38,729 nt of DNA from Thermoanaerobaculum sp. (GCA_021154885.1 JAJKHS010000090.1:1-38729); one strand, 5' to 3'; numbered from the stretch's first letter, positions 15,543-23,996 are shown. Notes: a model not told the origin generated them from the letters alone. Program-made: numbers and translations.

Positions 15543-15851
15543 ATGATGGAGCCAACCCTACGAGCCGTCGTCTTCAAGGAAGGCGACTGGTGGATCATCC
15601 AACTCCTGGAGTACGACCTCGCGACTCAGGTCCGGCGCCTTGAGGACGTGCCCGGCGAGTTCCGGCGGCTACTGCTCGGCCAGATGGCAGCTAACGCTTC
15701 ACTAGGCGTAGAGCCCTTTTATGGGTTCTCCAAGGCTCCACGAAGGTTCTGGACCATGTACGAGCAGGCTCGGGCGCTCGTGACGCCTACTCCCCTGGAA
15801 GAGGTGGAGAACGAAGTGGCTCCCCGATACGAGGCGCGGTTGGCCGCCTGA
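15543..15851 (+). CDS. HicB-like small protein
   Basis: A 102-residue protein. Residues 8-45 (VVFKEGDWWIIQLLEYDLATQVRRLEDV) match the partial RNase H-like fold of HicB antitoxins, where a strand with two Trp is followed by a C/L-E-Y-D-x-A-T-Q phrase. The rest is a helical tail, and I see no C-terminal helix-turn-helix, so it may be a HicB-like orphan rather than a DNA-binding antitoxin. GGAGG six bases before the first ATG supports the start at 15543; a second ATG follows at once. Three bases separate its stop from that of the convergent HicA-like gene. Confidence 0.65.
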   Translation: MMEPTLRAVVFKEGDWWIIQLLEYDLATQVRRLEDVPGEFRRLLLGQMAANASLGVEPFYGFSKAPRRFWTMYEQARALVTPTPLEEVENEVAPRYEARLAA

Positions 15852-15854
15852 GAC

Positions 15855-16172
15855 TCAGTCCTCCTCCGGTTCGGGATGGAGCCCAAAGTCCTCCGGAGGA
15901 ATCCCATAGAACCGGCAAAGGCTGCGGAGCACGCTGATCGAGAGAGTCTCGTCCTCATCAATGAGAAGGAAAAAGGCCCTTCCATCCTTCCTCAGGAACC
16001 GGCTTGCGACCCTCGCGGCGAGGGAGTACTCGATCTCGATTCCGTAGTTCCTCCACACGATCTCGATGAACTCCCGCAATGTCATTTCCCAGGGGTGTCT
16101 GGCCAAAGGTCGGATCTCCGGAAGTTTTTCCTTATAGGGCGGATCGGGCTCTGTCCTGTAGCGAGCAAGCAT
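15855..16172 (-). CDS. HicA-like small protein
   Basis: A protein of about 105 residues. The core MTLREFIEIVWRNYGIEIEY, a strand RAFFLLIDEDE, then ISVLRSLCRFYGIPPEDFGL has the order of HicA mRNA-interferase toxins (MTxxEL..., strand, LRSILRQAGLxxEEF). The catalytic histidine of HicA (usually GSHH) is not evident, so activity is doubtful. The start is uncertain: ATG 16172 is used, but TTG 16196 and ATG 16085 are possible and none has a clear ribosome site. It lies tail-to-tail with the HicB-like gene, which is unlike the usual hicAB operon. The assignment is tentative. Confidence 0.5.
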   Translation of the reverse strand: MLARYRTEPDPPYKEKLPEIRPLARHPWEMTLREFIEIVWRNYGIEIEYSLAARVASRFLRKDGRAFFLLIDEDETLSISVLRSLCRFYGIPPEDFGLHPEPEED

Positions 16173-16293
16173 GTCATGGCGGGCCGCTAAAGCCAAGTCT
16201 TCTCTTCATTTACGCGATCTCGTCGCGTCCTCGCGTGTGGCCGGCCGAGTCCGTCGCTTGCCATCCCCCCTCCCCCTCGGACAAACTCCCCCC

Positions 16294-18627
16294 GTGAAGA
16301 AAGCCGTCGTCCAGGAGATCGAACGCCAGCTCAACCCCGAGCAGGTCGCCGCCGTCACCCACGGCGAGGGGCCGCAGCTCGTCCTCGCCGGCGCCGGGTC
16401 GGGCAAGACCCGGGTCATCACCTACCGCATCTACTGGCTCATTGAAGAGATGGGCGTCGACCCAGGGCACATCGCCGCCATGACCTTCACCAACAAGGCG
16501 GCGGGCGAGATGCGCGAGCGGGTCGAGGAGCTGATCGGCATCCACCCCCTTCCCACCTCGGTGGGAACGTTCCATCGCTACGGCCTTCTCCTGCTGCGGC
16601 GCTACGGCGAACGGGTGGGGCTGCGGCGCGACTTCCACATCCTCGACTCCGCGGACCAGCTCGGGCTCGTCAAGGAGGCTCTCGGCGCCGAGGGGCTCTC
16701 CGAGACCGCCTTCTCTCCCCGCTCGGTGTTGAGCCAGATCAGCGCCGCCAAGAACCGACTGATCGACGCCGCGGCCTACGAAGCGCAGGCCCAGAACTTC
16801 TTCGAGAAAAAGATCGCCGCCCTCTACCGTCGCTACCAGGGACTCTTGGGCCAGGCCTCGGGGGTGGACTTCGATGACCTCATCGGCCTCGCCGTCAAGC
16901 TTCTCTCGACCGATGCCGAGCTGCGCGAGCGGATCCGCCGCCGCACCCGGTTCCTGCTGGTGGACGAGTACCAGGACACCAACCACGCCCAGCTCCGGCT
17001 CGTCCAGGAGCTCAACGGGCCGGACGGCAACCTGACCGCCGTGGGCGACGAGGACCATGGCATCTACCGCTGGCGGGGCGCCGACCTCAACAACATCCTG
17101 GAGTTCGAGAAGACCTTCCCCAACGCCGTGGTGCGCAAGCTGGAGCGCAACTACCGCTCGACCCAGACCATCCTCGACGTCTCCGGCGCCCTCATCGCCC
17201 ACAACGTCAACCGGCGGGGCAAGCGCCTGTGGACGGACAGCGGCGCCGGCGTCAAGGCGGAGCTCTACAAAGCGAGCGACGAGGGGGATGAGGCGGCCTG
17301 GATCATTCGCACGCTGCAGCGCCTGCGGGCCAACTACAAGCTGTCCGAGATGGCCGTGCTGGTGCGCACCAACGCCCAGACCCGGGCCATCGAGGACGAG
17401 TTGCTCGCCCAGGAGATCCCCTACTCGCTGGTGGGCGGGGTACGTTTCTACGAGCGCGCCGAGATCAAGGACCTGGTGGCCTACCTGCGGGTGCTGCGCA
17501 ATCCGCGGGACAACTTCTCGCTGATGCGGATCGTCAATCAGCCCCCCCGTGGGATCGGCAAGTCCACCCTGGAGCTGCTGCGCGACCGCGCCGTCCAGCT
17601 CGGCCAGCCGCTCTGGGACGTGCTCTACCTGGACGACCTCGGCACGCTCCCGGCCAGGAGCGCCGCGGCCTTGCGCAAGTTCCGGGACCTGATCGTGGGT
17701 CTCCAGCACACCGCCTCGGAGCTGCCGCTGCCGTCCCTCCTCGACCGCCTGCTGGAGGCCACTGCCTATACCAGCCTGTTCAACGAGGACGACTCCGAGG
17801 ACTTGGCGCGCTTGGAGAACATCCGGGAGTTCCTCTCCGCGGCCCAGGAATTCACCGAGGCGAACAGCTACAACAACGCCAGCGATCAGGATCTCCTGAC
17901 GTCCTTCCTCGACCACATCGCCCTGGTGTCCGACCTGGACTCCTTACAGTCCGAGAAGGGCGTGTCGCTGATGACGCTCCACAGCGCCAAGGGGCTGGAG
18001 TTCCGGGCCGTGGTGGTGGCGGGTCTGGAGAACGGGATCCTTCCCCACTTCAACTCCCAGGGCGCGCGGGAGGACGTGGAAGAGGAGCGCCGGCTGCTCT
18101 ACGTCGGCATGACGCGCGCCCGGGAGCGGCTCTTCCTCACCTGCTGCCGGCGCCGGCGGATCGCCGGCCGCTATCAGGATCAGGCCGAGTCCCCCTTCCT
18201 CGCCGAGCTGCCGGGCGACCTGCTGAACGCCACTGCGAGCCCGGACCTCTTCTACTCCGAGCGGCCCGACCCGCGGGCCCAGGGCGTCTACTCCTTCTTC
18301 AACCAGGGCCGCCCCGCCTCCAGTCCGGCTCCAGGGGCGCCGCCGCCCCGTCCCGCCCCTTCCTTGCCGCAGCCGCGGCAGTCATCCGCTGGCTTCGGAC
18401 GCCCCGCGGCTGCCTCGCCGGGCGGGCGGCAGGTAATCCCCGACTCCGAGCACGCCGCGCCTCGACGGGCCATCCGGCGCGGCAGCCGCGTCCGCCATCC
18501 CACGCTGGGCCCCGGCGTGGTGCTGGAATTCGAGGGCGAGGGCGACGAGGCCCGCCTCACCGTCTTCTTCGAAAAGTCCGGCAAGCGGAAGCTGGTGGCG
18601 AAGTTTGCGAACCTGGAGATGCTGTAG
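16294..18627 (+). CDS. UvrD/PcrA-type superfamily 1 DNA helicase
   Basis: A 777-residue 3'-5' DNA helicase used in repair and replication. Motif I AGAGSGKT is at 32-39, motif Ia is MTFTNKAAGEM, motif II is DEYQDTN at 224-230, motif IV is LERNYRST, motif V is LMTLHSAKGLEF and motif VI is RRLLYVGMTRARERL. Motif III reads GDEDHGIYRWRGAD: His255 stands where the family has a highly conserved Gln, and Gly replaces the following Ser. A Pro/Ala linker leads to a C-terminal Tudor-like patch (GSRVRHPTLGPGVVLEFEG) as in PcrA. GTG 16294 is chosen because homology begins there; no Shine-Dalgarno decides it. It is divergent from the HicA-like gene. Confidence 0.92.
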   Translation: MKKAVVQEIERQLNPEQVAAVTHGEGPQLVLAGAGSGKTRVITYRIYWLIEEMGVDPGHIAAMTFTNKAAGEMRERVEELIGIHPLPTSVGTFHRYGLLLLRRYGERVGLRRDFHILDSADQLGLVKEALGAEGLSETAFSPRSVLSQISAAKNRLIDAAAYEAQAQNFFEKKIAALYRRYQGLLGQASGVDFDDLIGLAVKLLSTDAELRERIRRRTRFLLVDEYQDTNHAQLRLVQELNGPDGNLTAVGDEDHGIYRWRGADLNNILEFEKTFPNAVVRKLERNYRSTQTILDVSGALIAHNVNRRGKRLWTDSGAGVKAELYKASDEGDEAAWIIRTLQRLRANYKLSEMAVLVRTNAQTRAIEDELLAQEIPYSLVGGVRFYERAEIKDLVAYLRVLRNPRDNFSLMRIVNQPPRGIGKSTLELLRDRAVQLGQPLWDVLYLDDLGTLPARSAAALRKFRDLIVGLQHTASELPLPSLLDRLLEATAYTSLFNEDDSEDLARLENIREFLSAAQEFTEANSYNNASDQDLLTSFLDHIALVSDLDSLQSEKGVSLMTLHSAKGLEFRAVVVAGLENGILPHFNSQGAREDVEEERRLLYVGMTRARERLFLTCCRRRRIAGRYQDQAESPFLAELPGDLLNATASPDLFYSERPDPRAQGVYSFFNQGRPASSPAPGAPPPRPAPSLPQPRQSSAGFGRPAAASPGGRQVIPDSEHAAPRRAIRRGSRVRHPTLGPGVVLEFEGEGDEARLTVFFEKSGKRKLVAKFANLEML

Positions 18628-18645
18628 GGCGCTTAGGGATCAGGA

Positions 18646-18855
18646 TCAAGGTAAGAGATCCTGTGGCTTGGGGATCGACTCACGCTCCATGCTCTCAGGG
18701 TCTCCGGCGGGGAGGCGCATGGCGGTCAACTCTCGCACGGCGGCCAACCGGGCCTCGATCGAGATCAGTCCATATTGGATCTTGCAGGCCTTCCGCACGA
18801 GCTCCCCTGGATTTCCATAAGTTTCCTCGCGACGACGGCCTGGGACAATCCCTAT
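18646..18855 (-). pseudogene. antitoxin-like C-terminal fragment (possible remnant)
   Basis: The minus strand stays open from 18855 to the TGA at 18646-18648 and encodes a helical stretch (ELVRKACKIQYGLISIEARL, then RELTAM, then GDPESMERESI) ending in PKPQDLLP. This looks like the C-terminal tail of a VapB/ribbon-helix-helix antitoxin (PEEMERES...LLP). There is no ATG at a sensible place (a GTG at 18798 would give only 50 residues), no N-terminal DNA-binding part and no toxin neighbour. It is most likely a decayed or truncated gene. Confidence 0.35.
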
Positions 18856-18874
18856 TCAGGGTGATGTCCCAGGC
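18838..18874. other. long inverted repeat (hairpin)
   Basis: GCCTGGGACA (18838-18847) pairs perfectly with TGTCCCAGGC (18865-18874), with an inner CCCT/AGGG pair. It lies just after the six-cysteine peptide gene on the minus strand. Neither side has a clear T-run, so it is either a weak terminator, an RNA stabiliser or a protein site. Confidence 0.5.
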
Positions 18875-18896
18875 CAGGCTGTTGCTTCCTGCCTGC

Positions 18897-19070
18897 TCAA
18901 CACCGGCAAACGTTGTTCACACAGGAGCCGCGGATCGCGCCGAAGGTGCATTGACCGTTGCTGTTGCAGAACCTTTGCATCGGGCAGCCGCCTCCGGTTC
19001 CAATGGAAAGCAACGGTGTCGCGAAGACGGCGAGAAGGACAGCGAGGGCAAACAGGATACGCGTTCTCAT
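18897..19070 (-). CDS. small secreted six-cysteine (defensin-patterned) peptide
   Basis: A 57-residue precursor. The ATG at 19070 is fixed by AAAGGAGG eight bases upstream and by the signal peptide that follows (MRTRILFALAVLLAVFATPL, cut near residue 20-23). The mature part of about 33 residues has six cysteines at 29, 35, 41, 50, 55 and 57: C-x5-C-x5-C-x8-C-x4-C-x-C. This ends in the CxC typical of CS-alpha-beta defensins, except that the second gap is five residues and not three. It is likely disulfide-bonded outside the cytoplasm. It could be an antimicrobial or a signal; no immunity gene is obvious nearby. Confidence 0.8.
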   Translation of the reverse strand: MRTRILFALAVLLAVFATPLLSIGTGGGCPMQRFCNSNGQCTFGAIRGSCVNNVCRC

Positions 19071-19134
19071 CGGTAGATCCTCCTTTGGGGTCAAAGCCAG
19101 CGGTTTGCTAAAGACTGTTGCGCTCTTTACTTTC

Positions 19135-19617
19135 CTACCATGCCCCCAAAGCCTGCCGCACACTGACGATCTGCCCGAGGTGGTAAGCGTTGTGGTCCGC
19201 CACCAGCAGGGCTTCGCGGAGGATCGTCTGGCCGTCTCCCCAGGGGATCTTCGCGTAGAGGTCGGTCTTGGGATCGGCGACCAAGTCCTCCATGGCCTTC
19301 AGATCCCGGTGGAGGGCCTCGACGCTCCGGTCCCAGGCGGCATCGTCCGCTGGCGCGGCGGTGTCGGGCCAATAATCGTCGGGCCATTTGGGGGCGGTGT
19401 AGTCCCGGTTGCGGCTGAACTCCAGGATGTCCCACTGGGCGATGCGGAGGTGCTCCAGGAGCTGCCAGACGGTGTGAGGCAGGCTCGGTGCCTTGGCGCC
19501 GCGGAGCTCCTTCGGCAGCTCGCCGATCGCCTGATCCAGGCCGAGATGGGCGTTGCCGCCCCGCAGCAGCTTGACGAGCTGGTCGCGCAGCGATCGATCC
19601 TTGTCTTCCGTGCTCAT
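19135..19617 (-). CDS. DinB-family four-helix metal-binding protein
   Basis: A 160-residue DinB_2/YfiT-type protein. His56 (WQLLEHLRIA), His142 and His146 (DHNAYHLGQIV) form the usual metal triad on three helices, and the C-terminal HLGQIVSVRQALGAW is a common family ending. Family members include thiol-dependent transferases and stress-induced proteins; the substrate is unknown here. The start ATG overlaps the stop of the aldehyde dehydrogenase gene by ATGA, so they are translationally coupled and cotranscribed. The protein is cytoplasmic with no signal peptide. Confidence 0.88.
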   Translation of the reverse strand: MSTEDKDRSLRDQLVKLLRGGNAHLGLDQAIGELPKELRGAKAPSLPHTVWQLLEHLRIAQWDILEFSRNRDYTAPKWPDDYWPDTAAPADDAAWDRSVEALHRDLKAMEDLVADPKTDLYAKIPWGDGQTILREALLVADHNAYHLGQIVSVRQALGAW

Positions 19618-21182
19618 GGTTCCCCCACCAAGCCGTCCACCAGGGCCTTGCTCCCCTGCACGGCCACTCTTTGAAGATAGAGCTTGACGCCCACCAGCCC
19701 GCCCAGCTCCTCGCCGCCGCCAGCCCGCCCCGGACCGCCGTGGAGGGTCTGCGGCAGGGCCGCGCCGGAGCCGGGGGCGTCCGCGGCGGAGCCCTCGGAG
19801 CCGAGGTAGATCCGCCCCGTGCCGCCGCCCCCCCGGGCCACGAAGTCGCCCGCCCAGCCAGCATCGTCCGTGTAGGCCGAGGTCACCAGGGTGCCGCCTC
19901 CCAAGGCCACGATCTCGGCAGCGTCGGCCGCCGTGCCGTCGTAGGGGAGGAGGGTCGCCACCGGCGCGAAGACCTCCCGGCTGTGGACGGGGCCGGCGCT
20001 GCGAGCGTCGTCGCTGCGCAGCAGGGTGGGCTGGACGAAGAAGCCCTTGCCCGCGGGCGCGCCCACACCGTCCGCCCGCTGGCCCGTGCCATGGACGATC
20101 CGCGCCGTCTTGCCGAGCTCCCCGATCCCCGCGAGGGTGTCCCGGAGCTGCTGGGCGGTCGCCACCGGTCCCATCCTCACGGCGGGATCGGCAGGATTGC
20201 CCACCACCACCGCGGAGAGCTTGGCGATCAGAGCGTCCTGGACGCCGCCCAGGCGATCCGCCGGCACCAGGATGCGGCGCACGGCCGTGCACTTCTGCCC
20301 TGTCTTCTGGGTCATCTCCCGTACCACGTCCTTGAGGAACAGTCCGAAGGTCGCCGAGCCGTCCTGGACGTCGGGGGCCAGCACGGCGGCGTTCAGGCTG
20401 TCGGCCTCCACGTTCACCCGCGTGTTGGCGGCGAGGAGGTTGCCCCGCGAGCGCAGGGTGAGGGCCGTGTCGGCCGAGCCCGTGAAGGCGAGCACGTCCT
20501 CGGGACCCAGGCGGTCCAGGAGATCGCCTGTGGAGCCGACGATGAGCTGGAGAGCGCCGTCGGGGAGGAAACCCGCTTCGACGATCAGCTCGATGCAGCG
20601 CTCGGTCACCAGGGCTGTGGCGGTCGCCGGCTTGGTGATCACCGGCATGCCGGCGAGCAGGGCGCAGGCCGCCTTCTCGGCGAAGCCCCAGGCAGGGAAG
20701 TTGAAGGCGTTGACATGGACGGCCACCCCGGGCCGCGGCACCAGGATGTGCCGGCCGTAGAACCCCTCCGTCTTCGCAAGCTGCACGCCCTCGCCCTCGG
20801 TCAGGAAGGTGCGGTCGCCCAGCCGCCAGCCGAGGCTCGCGTAGTAGGCGAGAGTCCCCGAGGCGCCGTCGACGTCGAAGGAGCCGTCCGGCCTGGTGGT
20901 CCCCGTGTTGCGGGCCGAGAGGTCCAGGAGCTCGTCCCGGTGGTCGCGCAGGGCCTTCGACATCTCCTTGAGGAGCGCTGCCCGCTGGCCGAAGGTCATC
21001 GCCCGCAGAGCCGGACCGCCGCGCTCGCGGGCATGGGCCAGCACGGCGCCGAAATCGATCCCCTCGCTCGACGCGCGGGCGATCTCCTCCTCGGTCGAGG
21101 GGTCGACCAGCGTCACGAAGCTGAGGTTTCCCTCCTTGCCCTCCTGCCAGCTCCCAAGGACATAGCTCTTCAGCGTCTTCAT
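19614..21182 (-). CDS. PaaZ/BoxD-type CoA-semialdehyde dehydrogenase
   Basis: A 522-residue NAD(P)-dependent aldehyde dehydrogenase of the branch that includes PaaZ N-terminal domains and 3,4-dehydroadipyl-CoA semialdehyde dehydrogenase (BoxD) of aromatic degradation. It starts MKTLKSYVLGSWQEG as those enzymes do. Nucleophile Cys298 lies in MTQKTGQKCTAV; the general-base Glu is in NVEADSLN, the NAD(P)-binding HVNAFNFPAWG is near 155-170, and the FTGSADT Gly motif follows. The MaoC-type hydratase domain of full PaaZ is absent. No other phenylacetate or box gene is nearby, so the physiological substrate is uncertain. It is coupled to the DinB gene. Confidence 0.87.
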   Translation of the reverse strand: MKTLKSYVLGSWQEGKEGNLSFVTLVDPSTEEEIARASSEGIDFGAVLAHARERGGPALRAMTFGQRAALLKEMSKALRDHRDELLDLSARNTGTTRPDGSFDVDGASGTLAYYASLGWRLGDRTFLTEGEGVQLAKTEGFYGRHILVPRPGVAVHVNAFNFPAWGFAEKAACALLAGMPVITKPATATALVTERCIELIVEAGFLPDGALQLIVGSTGDLLDRLGPEDVLAFTGSADTALTLRSRGNLLAANTRVNVEADSLNAAVLAPDVQDGSATFGLFLKDVVREMTQKTGQKCTAVRRILVPADRLGGVQDALIAKLSAVVVGNPADPAVRMGPVATAQQLRDTLAGIGELGKTARIVHGTGQRADGVGAPAGKGFFVQPTLLRSDDARSAGPVHSREVFAPVATLLPYDGTAADAAEIVALGGGTLVTSAYTDDAGWAGDFVARGGGGTGRIYLGSEGSAADAPGSGAALPQTLHGGPGRAGGGEELGGLVGVKLYLQRVAVQGSKALVDGLVGEP

Positions 21183-21229
21183 CGCTCTCCTCTCCGGATC
21201 GGCTGCGTACAGTCCGCAGCGGGGAGATC

Positions 21230-22336
21230 CTACAACGCCTCGTCCGGCCTCTCCGCTTTTCCCTCGTCGAGGCTGCGCTTGAGGAGGAGGGCGCGGCGCT
21301 TCTCGACGGCTTCGATCCACAGGGGGACGAAGGCCACGAGGTCGCGCAGCACGGTGTCGATCTCCTCCAGGCGGGCGGCGATCCGCCGGCCGAAGGCGGC
21401 GTGGCAGTGGATGAGGTCCCGCACGCCCTGCTCCTTCTCCGGCGGGGAGGCGCCCACCGACGCCTTGATCCCCTCCACCGCCTCCAGCGACGTCTCATGC
21501 AGGTCGAGGACCAGCCGGCAGCGGTGGGGGATCTCGAAGGCGTGGCGGTCGAGGATCTCCATCTCGTAGAAGCGGATCCCCCGCAGTGCCAGGATCTCCT
21601 TCAGCTTCGGGGTGAGCCCGGTCAGCAGCGCCTTCAGGAAGTCGGCGGTGGGCTCCCACTCCTCGCGCGCGGGGACGGCCTCGTCCCGCCGGATGCGCTC
21701 GGCGGGCCCCGACAGCCGGAGACGCCGGGCGCTCTCCATCGCCTCCAGGTACTGGCTCAGCCGGACCAGGGTGGAATGGAGCCACTCGGCCTCCTCGATG
21801 TCCCGCGGGAAGCGCCGGGAGAGGAAGTAGTCGGCGTCGTGGAGGCTCCGCGGATCGGCCGCCATGACGGCGCCGAAAGTGTCGTGGAGGAAGGAGTGGA
21901 TCTGGCCGATGGAGACGCAGAGCAGCTTCCGCACCTCCATGAGCTGGCCGGGCGCCACCTCGTCCGGGAAGCGGTCGAGCCCCCGCAGCACGTGGGTCTC
22001 GAGCATGGAGAGGGCGAGGCCGGCGCCTTTGCGCGCGTCCTCCAGCCGCGCGATGCGGGAGGGGGCGTCGAGCAAGGGGGCGAGCTGGTTGCGGATCAGG
22101 AAGGCGACCTGCCGCACCTTGCCCCAGATGTCCAGCAGGCGCTCCGGCGAGCAGTGGAGGAGGGCATAGTTGCTCTCCAGCACCCCCTCGATGAGCCGGA
22201 TGCAGCCCAGGAAGGAGCGGATCCGGGGGTTCTGGGAGTTGACCCGCTCCAGGGCCCAGTCGAGGGCCGTCACCCCGTCGGGCAGGGAGACCGGCTGGTT
22301 GCCGACCAGGATGACGTGCCGGGGCTTCGAGCTCAT
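21230..22336 (-). CDS. uncharacterised helical protein, 368 aa
   Basis: I do not recognise this family. The 368 residues are rich in Leu, Arg and Glu, apparently all helical, without a signal peptide, membrane segment or enzyme motif. Scattered His (for example HDTFGAVMAADPRSLHD, LIHCHAAFGRRIA) do not form a known site. The ATG at 22336 has GGAGCGG upstream; a longer form from 22399 would pass through a hydrophobic-rich stretch and is less likely. The ATG is 47 bases upstream of the dehydrogenase start on the same strand. A terminator before it (22403-22444) shows it begins a new transcript. Confidence 0.7.
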   Translation of the reverse strand: MSSKPRHVILVGNQPVSLPDGVTALDWALERVNSQNPRIRSFLGCIRLIEGVLESNYALLHCSPERLLDIWGKVRQVAFLIRNQLAPLLDAPSRIARLEDARKGAGLALSMLETHVLRGLDRFPDEVAPGQLMEVRKLLCVSIGQIHSFLHDTFGAVMAADPRSLHDADYFLSRRFPRDIEEAEWLHSTLVRLSQYLEAMESARRLRLSGPAERIRRDEAVPAREEWEPTADFLKALLTGLTPKLKEILALRGIRFYEMEILDRHAFEIPHRCRLVLDLHETSLEAVEGIKASVGASPPEKEQGVRDLIHCHAAFGRRIAARLEEIDTVLRDLVAFVPLWIEAVEKRRALLLKRSLDEGKAERPDEAL

Positions 22337-22402
22337 GCGACCGCTCCGCGGAAGGGAAAACCCTACCACCACGAACGGCCGGGGAGAAAGATGTCGCAAA
22401 TA

Positions 22403-22444
22403 AAAAAGAGCCCCCAGGGGAGGACCCGAAAAGGAGGAGGGGCT
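22403..22444 (-). terminator. rho-independent terminator after the His/Met-rich membrane unit
   Basis: On the minus strand AGCCCC and GGGGCT (22439-22444 and 22409-22414 on the plus strand) close a long loop and are followed by TCTTTTTTA. It ends the transcript of the 22503-25162 genes. Confidence 0.6.
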
Positions 22445-22502
22445 TCGTGAGGTGAGTGACGGCCGGGGGAAAAACGTTTCACGCCGGCTTTCACCCGCCT
22501 GA

Positions 22503-23996
22503 TCAGGGCTTCCCCACCTCCGCGTCGAACACTCCTGTCCGCACCTGCCCGCCGCTCTTCACCTGCACCCAGATCCGGTAGCGGCCGGGCTGAGGGAACT
22601 CGTAGGGGAAGGAGACAGTGCTCGCGGGAGCCTGCCCGGCGTGGTCCATTCCCGGCATCCCCGGCATGCCGGCCATTCCCGCCTTCGCCGCGAAGGACTC
22701 CTGGGCGGCCATGTTGATGGTACCCATGGGGTGGAGGTGGACGAAGACCTGGCCGTCGTTGCGGGTGATGACGGCGTGGCTCAGCATGCCCATGTAGGGC
22801 TCCAGGGGGAGGGGACGCCCCTCCGGATCCCTGGCCTCGAAGCGCAGAGTGACCTCGCGGTTGACTGCCAGCGGCTCCTGGTGCCAGAGCAGGGTGCCAC
22901 CACCCGCGAGCATCGCGACCTTCGGCCCGAGGACCGCTCGCGGCGCCAGGGGCTCGACGGCACGCCAGGAGTCGTCCGGGTCCGGCGGGACCTCGGTCGC
23001 GGCCTGGGCTCCGGCCACTGGGGCCGCGGGGAGCGTCACCTTGTCCACCAGGGTCTGGGCGAAGCCGCTCTCGTGGACCACGTCGGCGTAGAGGCGGTAG
23101 GTGCCCGCCGGCAACGGCGGCAACGCGGCCACGAAGCGGTTTGGGTCCTGCCGCACGGGATGGAGGTGGGCGAAGGCGTCGAGGCCCGGCTCGCGGAGCA
23201 GGAAGAGGTGCATCAGCTTGCCGTGGTCCGGCATCAGGGGCGACCAGTCGCGGGTGCGCTCGTCTTCGATGGTGAGGGCTAGGATCGGTTTCCCCGCCGC
23301 GAGCCTCGCCGCGGAGGTGACATGGAACGGTTTGTAGAGATTTTCCCGCGCCCGGGCCTTGACGCTGTCCCACCAGGACCTGCCGCCCCACAGGGCAAGG
23401 GCGAAGAGCACCGCCGCCACGATTCCCGCCATCCGCGCCCGGGTGCGCTGGCGCTCGTCCGGAACCTCGCCGGGCGGCAGCGCGCTCTCGCGCACGCCGG
23501 AGACCACCAGAGTGACCGCTCCCGCGAACAGGAAGAGGCCCAGGGCCGCGAGCACGACCCCCAGCCCCTGCTTCATCTCCAGCACCCGGCTCGGCACGGC
23601 GGTGACGGGCACCAGGACCTCCCCCACGCCGGCCGGTCCTTTCACGTGCACCCGCACACCATAGGAGGAACCGATCATCAGCCAGAGCTGCGCGCTCCAC
23701 ACCCCCGGGGCCCCGGGCACCGGCGCCGCCACGTCCGGCGGCGGCGCGCCTTTCGTCCCCGCCTGCCACTGGATCGGCTGAACGGTCACTTCGTCGGCTT
23801 TCGCATCCCCCAGCTTCACCGTGATCTCCGCCAACCCCGGAATCACCACCGGTGGCCGGACGATGACCCGCACGGGGTAGGGGCCGGCGCTGCCGTCGTA
23901 GAAGACATTCGGGCTGCCCACGTGCGCCCCGGCGGGGAGCGCCGCCGCCAGGAGCATGGCCACGGCGACGAGCGGTCGCAGGAGCCGGTCGCTCAT
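22503..23996 (-). CDS. membrane/periplasmic protein with His/Met-rich segment
   Basis: A 497-residue protein: signal peptide (about 1-24), a periplasmic beta-sandwich (30-140), two membrane helices (about 147-170 and 190-212), then two periplasmic beta-rich domains. Notable phrases are MPDHGKLMHLFLL, AHLHPVRQD and HLHPMGTI, each with paired histidines, and near residue 445 GMAGMPGMPGMDHAG, a Met/His-rich stretch typical of copper-binding segments. I do not recognise the family; the HLHP elements resemble FixH-like and copper-handling periplasmic domains. It overlaps by ATGA the upstream membrane gene, so the two surely work together. Metal handling is an inference. Confidence 0.7.
   Translation of the reverse strand: MSDRLLRPLVAVAMLLAAALPAGAHVGSPNVFYDGSAGPYPVRVIVRPPVVIPGLAEITVKLGDAKADEVTVQPIQWQAGTKGAPPPDVAAPVPGAPGVWSAQLWLMIGSSYGVRVHVKGPAGVGEVLVPVTAVPSRVLEMKQGLGVVLAALGLFLFAGAVTLVVSGVRESALPPGEVPDERQRTRARMAGIVAAVLFALALWGGRSWWDSVKARARENLYKPFHVTSAARLAAGKPILALTIEDERTRDWSPLMPDHGKLMHLFLLREPGLDAFAHLHPVRQDPNRFVAALPPLPAGTYRLYADVVHESGFAQTLVDKVTLPAAPVAGAQAATEVPPDPDDSWRAVEPLAPRAVLGPKVAMLAGGGTLLWHQEPLAVNREVTLRFEARDPEGRPLPLEPYMGMLSHAVITRNDGQVFVHLHPMGTINMAAQESFAAKAGMAGMPGMPGMDHAGQAPASTVSFPYEFPQPGRYRIWVQVKSGGQVRTGVFDAEVGKP

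Noticed and set aside
19614-21182. Calling the aldehyde dehydrogenase paaZ.
   Set aside because: The MaoC-type hydratase domain is missing and no phenylacetate gene is nearby; BoxD or a related enzyme is as likely.
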